DNA from: Granulicella mallensis
GTDB lineage: Bacteria; Acidobacteriota; Terriglobia; Terriglobales; Acidobacteriaceae
DNA: 64,000 nt
Reading direction: 5' to 3'
Assembly (NCBI RefSeq): GCF_014203225.1
Contig: NZ_JACHIO010000014.1
Coordinates: forward strand, 1 to 64,000
Made by a program: the position numbers and the translations under genes. Positions 25,227 through 34,862 of the stretch are shown in pieces. Position 1 is the first letter of the stretch, and every line of letters begins with the position of its first letter. A model generated the notes under the pieces. That model was not told the origin of the DNA, did no database searches, and was given only the letters and a program-made list of their open reading frames with translations.

Positions 25227-28061
25227 TTAGTGTGGCGTTGGGGTCATGGGAGGAGTTGAAGACTTTTTTGCGGGCGACTTCGCTACAGTTTCTGGCGATA
25301 TATTGGGTACCATCGGCTGTTCGTTTGCATTTGTCTCTGTGGCAGTCTGAGCCACACTGTCCCAGGTGCCGGGCTGCCTGCCGTCGAGCCACTTCAACAC
25401 ATCTTCGTAATTGGGTCCGCTTTCTCCATCGGAGGCCGAGCGCTTGATCTCGTTGCGCTGCCGCGGAGTCAGAGACCAGTTCAAAGGATCGGTTCCGGTG
25501 CTGTTACTTCGTTCATCCGCGATGACGACATGGTGGAGCTGGAGCCGGTTACCGTATGCCTGTCGCAACACCTCCAGCGAAGCGCGATTGCGCGAGGTGA
25601 CGCTCTCGTGTCCTGCCTCCCAGAGGCCTTGGAGCGGTGCCGTCAGCTGCGTCAGCAGATCTCCCGTGCCAGTCTGACTTTGTGGGACGGGCTGGAACGA
25701 GCGAAAGGTCTTGACCGACTCGGCAGGATCATAAGCATCGTTCCTGATTTCGATCAGCACGACACGAACGCGTTTTCCGGGTAAGCCTGGCGTGCCTTGC
25801 CAGCGCTTCTTCAAGGCTGCCAAGGCAGCATAATTGCCCTTGTCTTCTGTTTTGCCTGATCCCTGCTCAGGGTCGTCCAGTGCGTAGCGCAGGAACTCCA
25901 GCACCGAAGCTGTGCCGTCGTTGTCGTAATACCCGCCATCGATGAAGTGCGTCGCATTGCGACCGTAGACATCCGGGAAACGGGCAGCGGAGGAGACGTA
26001 AGGGAAGGTCGCGGATAGCTGTGCCGCGGTTGGTAGCGGCAGATCCGGGTAACGCGGATCGTCTTCGCTTCCAAGATCGGTGTCTCCGTAGACCTGAAGG
26101 AAAGACTCCGCGGGCAGGGCCTCCTTCTCTCCGATCGCGTAACGAGGAAGCTGATAGTTGGCGAGCAGAAAACGGTCTCCGTATTCAGCCGTGGTCGTAT
26201 TCATCGTGAAGGCTGGAAAGAGCTGCCTTGTGAAGCCCATGCCGCTCAGGTTCAGCGCTTTGTTCTCGTTTTTTTCATTGTCTGCATCCCGGGTGATGAA
26301 ATCGAGTGTGATCCATTTGGAAACTGGGTGACTCCAATCAACGGCTTTGTCGTTCCAGGTGCTGACGCAGTAATCATCGGTCAAATTGCGGCTGAATCCC
26401 CTCCGGAGGGCCCAGGTCCGATCCTTTCCCATCGGGGAGCTCAGCAGATCGTCGACTCCTGTTGCGGAGGCGGTGGCCAGAGGGATGGGGAAGAAGGCAG
26501 CCACAGGCAGATCATGGTAAATCAGCCCCCAACTGATGGCCTCCAGGCTGGAGCAGGATGCGCTGATAGGGATCGAGGAGAAGTCACGACGGGAGCGTCG
26601 GAGTTGGTCCACGTAACTCATGAAGCCTGTGCTGCCGCCGGAGACTGTACTCGCCAGCAGCATGTGTTCATACAGGTGTTGCCCAGGCCACTGCTTGGAC
26701 ACGTGCCATTCAAGCTGGGCGAGAACGGATGCGGTCCATGCAGAGGCATGCAGACCGCCGCCTGTAGCCGTGACGATGATGAGTGGCTGATCAAGATCTC
26801 CTTCCGGTCCATACCAGTCGTCAAGGATCTCAGCCGGTGTTTTTTGCAGTGTTTTCTTAGACGTGAGGCTGACCGAAAGGTAGTGCTCTTCGCGTCCCTG
26901 TTCTACGTGCAGCCACCGCTCTACATTGCGCGGAAGAATGACAAACACCACAAAGAGGGTTGTCACGGGTACACGATAGCGATCGAGAAAGAAAGCCAGG
27001 CCGTCCAACAACCAGAAAAAGACGAGTACCGCAATCGTAATAGAGGCGAGGGCGGGGAAACGCTCTGCATCCGTGATGACATACAGGAGCGGAAAAACCA
27101 GCGTGTACAGACCAATGACAATGGCGGCACCTCGGAGGACAAACTTCGACGTCGCGTCTGTTGCGCCGCTCTGCAGGAGTAGCGCGATGACTGTGCCTCC
27201 CATCAGAAAGATGAGTGCCACACCTGCCCATGCCCATCGTGTAGGAACAGGTGCCGTCATCGGCCAGAGGGCGAGATAGATGAAGAAGAATCCGATCGCG
27301 GCCAGCACAGAGAAGAACGTTCCTTCGTAGAGGTTGTTTCCGCCCGGCTGCACATATCCTGGCAATTGCAATCTTGTGACGAACGAACGAAACCCCACGG
27401 CAAGCCTGGCCTCTCGCCGTAATATCTTTGGAACCGCCGACCCTGCTGTCTCGACGGTATCCAGGTCTACGTCGCTGCTTGGAGACGGCAACAGAAACCA
27501 GGAACGCGGCATCAAGATCGTCCGAGCTGCGTTCTTACCCAGAATGACCTTGCCCCGTGACGTGTTGGCCGCCGCGTCATAGATGTACAGGATGTAATAG
27601 AGCAGGTTTAACGGCCACCAAAAGATGAAAGCCAGTACAGTTCCGATCGCTAGACCGAGACATATCTGCCGGCCGTCCACCGATTCACTCGTTCCAAAAT
27701 TGAACAGGTAGATGAATCCAAAGAGCGACGGAAATGTAGCCAAGACGATGGCCCAGTGCTCATTTCGGCCCCGGTTGTTGCGTAGCAAACTGATGATCCA
27801 ACTGGGCGGACCGTCATCATTGAAGCGCTCGGCACCGTTGATTGCGATCACGCGCATGCCAATCAATGCAACAAAGCCCGTACAGATCAGAAAAAAACCG
27901 ATACAGACGTATTGAGGGATTGTCTCGGCTACCATCAGCCCGCTGCTCAGGCTCTTCAACCCCGTCGAATTTATGGCAGCCATGATCATCGGAAACAGCC
28001 AAAGCAGAAGGCTGAATCTTGAAAAGTAGAGATATCGTAACGCGCGAGACAGACCCTTCAT
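25227..28061 (-). CDS. Multi-TM patatin-like phospholipase/hydrolase
   Basis: 944 residues from ATG 28061 (GGGAG upstream). The N-terminal ~380 residues contain about eight hydrophobic helices (near 15-32, 50-72, 103-122, 135-160, 250-270, 278-298, 310-330, 338-358). The C-terminal half is patatin-like: oxyanion loop GGG at 434-436, nucleophile elbow GGSTG at 475-479 (Ser477), and the Asp of DGG at 708-710 (HFIDGGYYDNDGT). These form the Ser-Asp dyad of patatin lipases that cleave acyl esters. The last 60 residues are Pro/Ser/Thr-rich. Monocistronic. The large membrane domain is uncommon for patatins; the substrate may be a membrane lipid. Confidence 0.82.
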   Translation of the reverse strand: MKGLSRALRYLYFSRFSLLLWLFPMIMAAINSTGLKSLSSGLMVAETIPQYVCIGFFLICTGFVALIGMRVIAINGAERFNDDGPPSWIISLLRNNRGRNEHWAIVLATFPSLFGFIYLFNFGTSESVDGRQICLGLAIGTVLAFIFWWPLNLLYYILYIYDAAANTSRGKVILGKNAARTILMPRSWFLLPSPSSDVDLDTVETAGSAVPKILRREARLAVGFRSFVTRLQLPGYVQPGGNNLYEGTFFSVLAAIGFFFIYLALWPMTAPVPTRWAWAGVALIFLMGGTVIALLLQSGATDATSKFVLRGAAIVIGLYTLVFPLLYVITDAERFPALASITIAVLVFFWLLDGLAFFLDRYRVPVTTLFVVFVILPRNVERWLHVEQGREEHYLSVSLTSKKTLQKTPAEILDDWYGPEGDLDQPLIIVTATGGGLHASAWTASVLAQLEWHVSKQWPGQHLYEHMLLASTVSGGSTGFMSYVDQLRRSRRDFSSIPISASCSSLEAISWGLIYHDLPVAAFFPIPLATASATGVDDLLSSPMGKDRTWALRRGFSRNLTDDYCVSTWNDKAVDWSHPVSKWITLDFITRDADNEKNENKALNLSGMGFTRQLFPAFTMNTTTAEYGDRFLLANYQLPRYAIGEKEALPAESFLQVYGDTDLGSEDDPRYPDLPLPTAAQLSATFPYVSSAARFPDVYGRNATHFIDGGYYDNDGTASVLEFLRYALDDPEQGSGKTEDKGNYAALAALKKRWQGTPGLPGKRVRVVLIEIRNDAYDPAESVKTFRSFQPVPQSQTGTGDLLTQLTAPLQGLWEAGHESVTSRNRASLEVLRQAYGNRLQLHHVVIADERSNSTGTDPLNWSLTPRQRNEIKRSASDGESGPNYEDVLKWLDGRQPGTWDSVAQTATETNANEQPMVPNISPETVAKSPAKKSSTPPMTPTPH

Positions 28062-28275
28062 ATGAAAGACTCCCGGAGAAATTCTCTGTGTGGGGGCCCT
28101 AATAAGTATTGCGTCAGATGTAGCTGGAAAGGATGCGGTCATCCTACAGCAAGGTATTGAGTACGGCAACTGGATTTGTTATACGGAGCTATCGACCGGC
28201 CCCGCTTCGGCTCTCATTGGCGTTCCCGACGTCCGCTAAGCCCAACTTTCTCCCTCAACCCGGTAAACTACTTGG

Positions 28276-29079
28276 ATGGACGTTCTCTACGGCCTGCACC
28301 CGGTGGAAGAGGCCATTCGCGCGGGCATGCGGCAACTTGACCATGTAAGCGTCGCCCGCGAGCGAGAGGCCCGCCGCGATGCCCGTCTGGACGCGGTTCT
28401 TGACCTCTGCCGGGCCGCAGGCATCCGCGTCAACACCGAGTCACGCGACCAGCTCACACGCCACGCCAAGACCGACGCCCACCAGGGCATCGTCGCCTTC
28501 CTGCGGGAGCGCAAGTTTCTCGCGCTCGAAGACCTGCTGAACGCACCCCCCGGGCCGACCGGCTTCCGGTTCTTTCTCGCACTCGATGGCGTCGAGGACC
28601 CGCACAACCTCGGCGCGCTGCTGCGCTCCGCGGATGGTTCCGGGATCGACGGCGTCATCGTGCCGGAGCGGCGATCCGCGCCCTTGAGCGCGACGGTCGC
28701 CAAGAGCTCTGCAGGGGCCTCCGAACACGTGCGCATCGCGCAGGTCGTCAACATTACGCGCGCCCTGGAGACGATGAAGAAGCACAACGTCTGGATCGTC
28801 GGCCTCGACGAGCGCGGAACCCCCGACTACACCGACTTCGACTTTCGCCAGGACTGCTGCCTCGTTCTGGGCAGCGAGGGCTCGGGCCTGCACGAGCTGG
28901 TAAAGCGCACCTGCGACCACCTGCTGCGCATCCCGATGGCGGGCAGCGTCTCGTCGTTAAACGTGTCCGTAGCCGGCGCGGTCGTCATGTACGAGGCGAT
29001 GCGTCAGCGCCGCTCCGGTGCGGTTCAGACCCCGGCTGCGTCCAAAACACAGAAGCCTCGTAAAGGTTTGGGATCGTGA
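28276..29079 (+). CDS. rlmB: 23S rRNA (guanosine-2'-O-)-methyltransferase RlmB
   Basis: 267-residue SpoU/TrmH-family SPOUT methyltransferase. N-terminal substrate-binding domain 1-75 (DVLYGLHPVEEAIRAG, DAHQGIVAFL). Catalytic knot: motif 1 LALDGVEDPHNLGALLRSAD, motif 2 CLVLGSEGSGL, motif 3 IPMAGSVSSLNVSVAGAVVMYE. It would methylate a conserved guanosine in 23S rRNA (G2251 in E. coli numbering) using SAM. The C-terminal 25 residues are a basic tail. The M1-like gene starts 13 bases downstream, so the two are co-transcribed. Confidence 0.92.
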   Translation: MDVLYGLHPVEEAIRAGMRQLDHVSVAREREARRDARLDAVLDLCRAAGIRVNTESRDQLTRHAKTDAHQGIVAFLRERKFLALEDLLNAPPGPTGFRFFLALDGVEDPHNLGALLRSADGSGIDGVIVPERRSAPLSATVAKSSAGASEHVRIAQVVNITRALETMKKHNVWIVGLDERGTPDYTDFDFRQDCCLVLGSEGSGLHELVKRTCDHLLRIPMAGSVSSLNVSVAGAVVMYEAMRQRRSGAVQTPAASKTQKPRKGLGS

Positions 29080-29092
29080 GGAGTCATTGACT

Positions 29093-31252
29093 TTGAGTTT
29101 GAAACGACTGCCACGCGCTTTGGCGGCGACGCTTGCGCTGGCTGGTCTGGGCCTTGCCGGCACCACCTACGCGCAAACAACCACCCCTGCACCACCGCCC
29201 GCCACGCAGGCCACTCCGGATCAGCCCGCTCCCCCCAAGGGTGAGGTCCTCTTCCAGAGCCACGGCACTCCCCCCGATGCGACGCCTGAATCCGAGGCCA
29301 ACGGGCGCACGGTTCTCGCCAAGCCCGAGGAGAAGCCTTCCGGGCCGGAGCTGACCGACCTCGAACGCTCGGCCATTACCTTTACAGCCTACGATCTCGA
29401 CGCGCGCCTCACTCCCGCCAGCTCGTCGCTGACCGTTCGCGCAGGCCTCACACTGCGTAACGACGGCGACAAGCCGCTGACGCGCCTCGCGCTCCAGATC
29501 TCCTCGACGCTCAACTGGCTGGGCGCTACGCTGATCTCGAACACCGGTACCCAGAAGCTTGAACTGGCACAGCATCTGATCGACACCGACGCCGATCACA
29601 CCGGCAAAGCGCAGGAGGTGATTATCACCCTGCCTGCTCCGCTCGCCCCCGGCAAATCGATCACCTTGAACACGGTCTATTCCGGAACGGTCGAGGCCAG
29701 CGGCGGCCGCCTGGAGCGCATCGGCGCGACGCACGAGCAGGCACTCTCCACCGATTGGGACGCCATCTCCACCACGACCATCGCGTTGCGCGGCTTCGGC
29801 AATGTGCTCTGGTATCCCGTCGCCTCGCCCCAGCTCTTTCTCGGCGACGGTGCGCAGCTCTTCAACGCCGTCGGCCGCATGAAGCTGCGGGAATCGGCCG
29901 CAACGATCCATCTGCGGCTGTCCGTCGAGTACACCGGCGAGCCACCGGTTGCAGCCTACTTCTGCGGACGCCGCCAGGCCTTCCATGCCTTGAGCGACAG
30001 CGCCGATACTCCTACTGCTGCAGGTACGGGCATTGCAACGGCGGACTTTGCCGCTGAACCCCTGGGCTTCCGCATGCCCAGCCTGTTCCAGGTCGCGCAT
30101 GCGGAGACGATGACCGCTTCGCTGACAGAGCCCTCCGATTCACCAGCGGCTCCTGCAACGACGCCCGATGCCGACTCCAGCTCGTCCTCCAGTTCCTCTT
30201 CAAGCTCGTCATCGAGCTCATCATCGAATTCCGCCGGGGCTCCTGCCCCGGCAAGTTCCAATGCCATTGCTGCGAGCCACGGCCCAGGCGACTCGCTGCT
30301 CGCGGTCGAGAGTAACGACGACGGCTCGCTGCCGCCGCTTGCTGCCTCGGCACAGCACATCGCTCCGCTGCTGGAAGAGTGGTTCGGACCGAAGCCGCTG
30401 TCGTCCCTGACGATTCTCGATAACCCCGGGCAGCCGTTCGAGGATGGCCCGCTGCTGGTCGCTCCCATCTCCGCGCTGGCCGCTTCAACGGCCTCTCCGG
30501 CGCTGGCACATAGCCTTACCCACGCGTGGGTGCAGACCGGCCAGCCGTGGATGGATGAGGGCCTGGCACAGTTTTTCAGCCTGTTGTGGATCGAGCACGA
30601 GCAGGGCCGCGATGCCGCCATCGCACAACTGACCACCCTGATGCAGCCGGTGTCGATCGCCGAACCAGGCATCGAGCCCAACGAGCCCGCTCCGGTGGGC
30701 GAGCCGCTGGTCTCGGCAACCTCAGAACTCTACTTCCGCCGCAAGGCCGCAGCGGTCTGGTGGATGCTGCGCGGCATCGTCGGCGACAAGCCGCTGCAGG
30801 CCGCGCTGCAAGCGTGGCGCACACGCACTCCGGGGAACACGACGCCCGAGCAGGACGTGCGCGCCTTCGAGGCGCTGCTGGAGAAGACACCGAAAGGCCC
30901 GATCGACCTGCGCTGGTTCTTCGACGACTGGGTGCTGCATGATCGCGGCCTGCCCGATCTCGCGATCACCGACGTAACACCGCGGTTGCTGCCGGCAGGC
31001 CAGGGCCACAGTGCGGGCTGGCTGGTGGCAGTCACCATACATAACGATGGCGCTGCCGGTGTCCAAATCCCTATCACGATCCGCTCCGGGACCTACAGTA
31101 CGACCTCTCAAGTGCGGGTGGCGGGATTTGCCGATGCAACAGCGCGCGTCCTGGTGGAAGCTCCTCCTACCGAGGTCTGGGTGAACGACGGCAGCACGCC
31201 CGAACTACGCACCTCGCTGCACCGGCGCGACGTTGTCGTCCACGCTCAATAG
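29093..31252 (+). CDS. Exported M1-peptidase-like protein with degenerate zinc site
   Basis: 719 residues if started at TTG 29093, nine bases after GAGGAG; TTG 29087 would leave only three bases. Signal peptide 1-27 (ALAATLALAGLGLAGTTYAQ). Residues about 90-270 are the M1-type N-terminal beta domain (AYDLDARLTPASSSLTVRA). A run of 17 serines follows near residue 365. The gluzincin site reads HSLTH (473-477) in place of HExxH, so the catalytic Glu is Ser, while the later zinc-ligand Glu is kept (MDEGLAQFF, E489). It is therefore probably not an active aminopeptidase. The C-terminus (WFFDDWVLHDRGLPDL...) matches M1-like proteins. Confidence 0.8.
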   Translation: MSLKRLPRALAATLALAGLGLAGTTYAQTTTPAPPPATQATPDQPAPPKGEVLFQSHGTPPDATPESEANGRTVLAKPEEKPSGPELTDLERSAITFTAYDLDARLTPASSSLTVRAGLTLRNDGDKPLTRLALQISSTLNWLGATLISNTGTQKLELAQHLIDTDADHTGKAQEVIITLPAPLAPGKSITLNTVYSGTVEASGGRLERIGATHEQALSTDWDAISTTTIALRGFGNVLWYPVASPQLFLGDGAQLFNAVGRMKLRESAATIHLRLSVEYTGEPPVAAYFCGRRQAFHALSDSADTPTAAGTGIATADFAAEPLGFRMPSLFQVAHAETMTASLTEPSDSPAAPATTPDADSSSSSSSSSSSSSSSSSNSAGAPAPASSNAIAASHGPGDSLLAVESNDDGSLPPLAASAQHIAPLLEEWFGPKPLSSLTILDNPGQPFEDGPLLVAPISALAASTASPALAHSLTHAWVQTGQPWMDEGLAQFFSLLWIEHEQGRDAAIAQLTTLMQPVSIAEPGIEPNEPAPVGEPLVSATSELYFRRKAAAVWWMLRGIVGDKPLQAALQAWRTRTPGNTTPEQDVRAFEALLEKTPKGPIDLRWFFDDWVLHDRGLPDLAITDVTPRLLPAGQGHSAGWLVAVTIHNDGAAGVQIPITIRSGTYSTTSQVRVAGFADATARVLVEAPPTEVWVNDGSTPELRTSLHRRDVVVHAQ

Positions 31253-31958
31253 TCACTTCACGCAAAGAGGCAGCCCTCAAAACTCCGTAGTGCGCTGGGT
31301 CTTTAGTTCGTTGAAAAAACCAGCGTTGGCCATAGCGCGAAGCGCAAACCGTGACACTTTAGCGTCGCGGGTCGGAGGGAGCCGTAGCCTTTAGGCTACG
31401 GAATAAGGGGCAGGCGAGAATCGGGCTTTAACCCCGGGCCCTTTGTCCGCAGCCGAAAGAAGGCCCGGGCCTAAAGGCCACACCTTTGCTAACCCTCTAT
31501 TTCCGTAGCCTAAAGGCTACGGTTCCCTCCGTCTCCCTGATGCTGAAGCATCAGGGAAGGCGCTTCGCGCTGTGCTGAAAAAACCATCATCCTTCGACGA
31601 ACGAATAACTCACTCCACTCTTGTGGAGTTTGCGGGGACGTAGTTAGCCTGCTCGCGTCAGTCATTATTTATATTCATGTCACGAAATATATTTATTTAC
31701 CCTTAACTTCTAATAAAAAGCGCCCACCTTTTCTATTCGTTTCTTCCCATAAATCACCGCTGTTTAGTAGTAAACGTATTCCCCGCTGCTGCGTGGGAAC
31801 GACAGCGGTTTTAGTTGTGTGCTAGAAATTATCTTCGGATAAAAGCTCCGAAAGATTGTCCGGCAAAAAAAACGCGACCTGCACAGCGAGGTCTGGGTTC
31901 TCCAGGAAGCACTCCGCGATCAGTGTTTGCGACAGAGAAAAAGGGACGGTATATTTCA
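31253..31958. repeat. Composite palindromic repeat and AT-rich leader
   Basis: No gene seen. Bases 31374-31410 (GGAGGGAGCCGTAGCCTTTAG...) are the inverse of about 31492-31530; inside are smaller pairs. Bases 31534-31557 form a hairpin (TCCCTGATGCT/AGCATCAGGGA) and the block to about 31615 repeats the element at 4882-4963. Part of it also recurs inverted near 31314-31345. From 31640 to 31760 the DNA is clearly AT-rich, unlike its surroundings, and should hold the beta-glucosidase promoter. GTTTAGTAGTAAAC near 31767 is a short palindrome that could be an operator. Confidence 0.6.
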
Positions 31959-34610
31959 GTGAATCGAAGAGTTGTGCACGCGGCAGCATTGGCATTATTG
32001 ATGGGCGGCTTTTCCGCTTCGGCACAAAGTCCGTCGCCTGCCGGGACCAAGACTTCACTGCTGCCCTACCAGGACACGACGCTGCCCGCGGAGCAGCGGG
32101 CAGCCGACCTGGTGGGACGCCTGACACTTGATGAGAAGGCCGCGCAGCTGGTCACCAGTGCGCCGGGAATCCCGCGGCTTGGCGTTCCAGCGTATGACTT
32201 CTGGAGTGAAGGCCTTCACGGTATCGCACGCTCCGGCTATGCGACGCTGTTCCCGCAGGCCGTGGGCATGGCGGCGACCTTCGATGAGCCGCTGCTTCAC
32301 CAGATCGGCGTGGTCATCTCCACGGAGGCGCGCGCCAAGTACAACGATGCGGTCGCGCACGACCTGCGCTCCATCTTCTATGGGCTGACGATCTGGTCGC
32401 CGAACATCAACATCTTTCGCGACCCTCGCTGGGGGCGCGGACAGGAGACCTACGGCGAAGATCCTTTTCTGACGGCACGCCTCGGGACCGCCTTCGTCGA
32501 GGGCCTGCAGGGCGACGACCCCAACTACTATCGCGCTATCGGAACGCCAAAGCACTTCGCCGTGCACAGCGGCCCGGAGAGCGAGCGCCACCGCTTCAAC
32601 GCCGACCCGAGCCCGCACGATCTATGGGACACATACCTTCCCGCATTCCGCGCCACCATCGTCGAAGGCAAGGCCGGCAGCATCATGTGCGCGTACAACG
32701 CCATCGAAGGCAAGCCGGCGTGCGCCAGCGATCTGCTGCTGGACGAGGTCCTCCGGAAGGACTGGGCCTTCAAGGGGTTTGTCACCTCCGACTGCGGCGC
32801 GATCGACAACTTCTTCGAGAAGGACGGACATCACTACTCCAAGGATGCGGAACAATCCTCGGTCGACGGCATTCGCGCCGGCACCGACACCAATTGCGGA
32901 GACACCTATCGAAACCTCGCCAGCGCCGTACGCAAGGGAATGATTCAAGAGAGCGAGCTCGATGTTCCGCTGCGCCGCCTGTTTCTCGCGCGATTCAAGC
33001 TGGGCCTCTTCGACCCTCCGTCCCAGGTAAAGTACGCGGCCATGCCCATCACGGAAAACATGTCCTCCTCGCATACCGAGTTGGCGCTGCAGGCCGCGCG
33101 TGAAGCGGTGGTCCTGCTGAAGAACGAGCATCACACGCTGCCGCTGGATGCTCGCGTAAAGACCATCGCAGTGATCGGGCCCAACGCCTCCTCGCTGATC
33201 TCCCTCGAAGGCAACTACAACGCGATCCCCAAAGACCCCGTAATGCCGGTCGATGGCATCGCCCGTGAATTCAGGGACGCGAAGGTGCTGTATGCGCAGG
33301 GATCTCCCTATGCCGAGGGCGTCGCGCTGGTGATTCCAAGAACGCAGTTTCGTACCGCGCAGGACTCGCAGGAGCAAGGTCTGAAGGCCGAGTACTTCAA
33401 CAACGACAGCCTGCAAGGCACGCCGGCGTTCACGCGTGTAGATCGCCAGATCGACTTCGACTGGGACGGAGCATCGCCTGTCCCCTCCCTCAGCATGAAG
33501 GCCTTCTCCGTACGCTGGAGCGGCACGCTGCAGGTGCCTGTAGCTGGTGATTACCTCATCGCTCCACACATCACGCACTTTTGGAATGGCGATGCCGTGG
33601 AGAAATTCACCCTTAAATTCGACGGCAAAGACATGGGCTCTTCAGCGGTCAAGCTGCACTTCGAGGATACCCGGCCGCACGCGATTGAGATGACATACTC
33701 GCATAAGGCAGAGCTCTTCGGCGGAGAGCTTTCGCTGCGATGGACTCCACCGGTCGAGCCCTTACGCGCGCAGGCGATGGAAGCGGTAAAGCAGGCAGAT
33801 GCCGTCGTCGCCTTCGTTGGGCTGTCTCCTGAATTGGAAGGCGAGGAGATGGACGTGCACATCCCAGGCTTCTCCGGCGGCGACCGCACCGATCTCGTTC
33901 TGCCTGCCGCACAGCAGCAACTGCTGGAAGCCGCCAAGGCGAGCGGCAAGCCGCTGGTCGTGGTGCTGCTCAATGGCTCGGCGCTGGCCGTGAACTGGGC
34001 ACAGGAGCATGCCGACGCCATCCTCGAAGCATGGTACCCAGGACAGGCTGGAGCCCAGGCGATTGCGGAAACGTTGAGCGGCAAAAACAATCCCAGCGGA
34101 CGCTTGCCGGTTACCTTCTATCGCAGCGTGAACGACCTGCCGCCCTTCACCGATTACGCAATGACGAACCGCACCTATCGTTACTTCAAGGGCAAACCGC
34201 TGTATGAGTTTGGGTATGGCCTGAGCTACTCGACCTTCAGCTACTCCAATGTGCACTTGAGCAAGGAGCGCCTCGATGCCGGTGACACGCTGCGCGTGGA
34301 AGCCGATGTAAAGAACACCAGCACGCTCGCAGGCGATGAGGTAGCAGAGCTATATCTCACACCTCCACAGAATGGTGTCTATCCTCTGCGGTCCCTGGAG
34401 GGCTTTGAGCATGTACACCTTCTTCCCGGACAGAGCAAACATGTGAGCTTTACGCTCAATCCGCGCCAGCTGTCTGAGGTAGATGAGAAGGGTGTGCGCG
34501 CCGTACGGGCAGGGGTGTATTCCGTCAGTGTCGGTGGAGGCCAGCCAGGAGTCAGCAAGGATCTTTCGGCTCAGTTCACGATCGAGGGTATGCGGGAGTT
34601 ACCGCGGTAA
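31959..34610 (+). CDS. Secreted GH3 beta-glucosidase with PA14 domain
   Basis: 883 residues from GTG 31959 (AGGGAC upstream); earlier in-frame starts lack a signal peptide. Signal peptide 1-22 (ALALLMGGFSASAQ). GH3 N-terminal barrel at about 45-350 with GRGQETYGEDPFLTARLG, KHFAVHSGPE and nucleophile D278 in TSDCGAID. GH3 C-terminal domain about 370-760, interrupted by a PA14 domain at about 475-600 (GLKAEYFNNDSLQG...YLIAPHITHF). Fibronectin III-like domain at about 780-870. The family hydrolyses beta-glucosides, xylosides or related oligosaccharides in the periplasm or outside. The PA14 insert usually shapes oligosaccharide binding. Confidence 0.9.
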   Translation: MNRRVVHAAALALLMGGFSASAQSPSPAGTKTSLLPYQDTTLPAEQRAADLVGRLTLDEKAAQLVTSAPGIPRLGVPAYDFWSEGLHGIARSGYATLFPQAVGMAATFDEPLLHQIGVVISTEARAKYNDAVAHDLRSIFYGLTIWSPNINIFRDPRWGRGQETYGEDPFLTARLGTAFVEGLQGDDPNYYRAIGTPKHFAVHSGPESERHRFNADPSPHDLWDTYLPAFRATIVEGKAGSIMCAYNAIEGKPACASDLLLDEVLRKDWAFKGFVTSDCGAIDNFFEKDGHHYSKDAEQSSVDGIRAGTDTNCGDTYRNLASAVRKGMIQESELDVPLRRLFLARFKLGLFDPPSQVKYAAMPITENMSSSHTELALQAAREAVVLLKNEHHTLPLDARVKTIAVIGPNASSLISLEGNYNAIPKDPVMPVDGIAREFRDAKVLYAQGSPYAEGVALVIPRTQFRTAQDSQEQGLKAEYFNNDSLQGTPAFTRVDRQIDFDWDGASPVPSLSMKAFSVRWSGTLQVPVAGDYLIAPHITHFWNGDAVEKFTLKFDGKDMGSSAVKLHFEDTRPHAIEMTYSHKAELFGGELSLRWTPPVEPLRAQAMEAVKQADAVVAFVGLSPELEGEEMDVHIPGFSGGDRTDLVLPAAQQQLLEAAKASGKPLVVVLLNGSALAVNWAQEHADAILEAWYPGQAGAQAIAETLSGKNNPSGRLPVTFYRSVNDLPPFTDYAMTNRTYRYFKGKPLYEFGYGLSYSTFSYSNVHLSKERLDAGDTLRVEADVKNTSTLAGDEVAELYLTPPQNGVYPLRSLEGFEHVHLLPGQSKHVSFTLNPRQLSEVDEKGVRAVRAGVYSVSVGGGQPGVSKDLSAQFTIEGMRELPR

Positions 34611-34653
34611 GATCGTTCTTTAGCAAGTTGCTTGTGTTGTCTTGTTGTTGTTT

Positions 34654-34825
34654 TTCTTGTTGTCATTCCCGCAGGGAATCTGCTGTCTGCCGGCCCAGCA
34701 CTGATAGCTTGCGAGGCGTCGCCAGAGGGAAACGGTTCGAATCATGCCCTGTCCCTCTCGGCCCCTGCGAAGAGCAGCCAGGGTACGAACAAGCAGCAGA
34801 TTCCCTGCGGGAATGACAACAAGAA
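34654..34825. repeat. 32-bp perfect inverted repeat (small palindromic element)
   Basis: Bases 34654-34685 are the exact reverse complement of 34794-34825 (core GTCATTCCCGCAGGGAATCT). Total length 172 bases, between the GH3 gene (+) and the small barrel gene (-), which converge here. The core resembles the inverted repeat at 41279-41477 and a half-element at 61009-61045 (AGATTCC...GGAATGACAA). Confidence 0.8.
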
Positions 34826-34862
34826 AAGCAAATACGTGGTTCGTCGGTATTTCAGACACTAC

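Noticed and set aside
30168-30240. Polyserine stretch as a simple-sequence contingency repeat
   Set aside because: All six serine codons are mixed, so it is not a slippage-prone tract.
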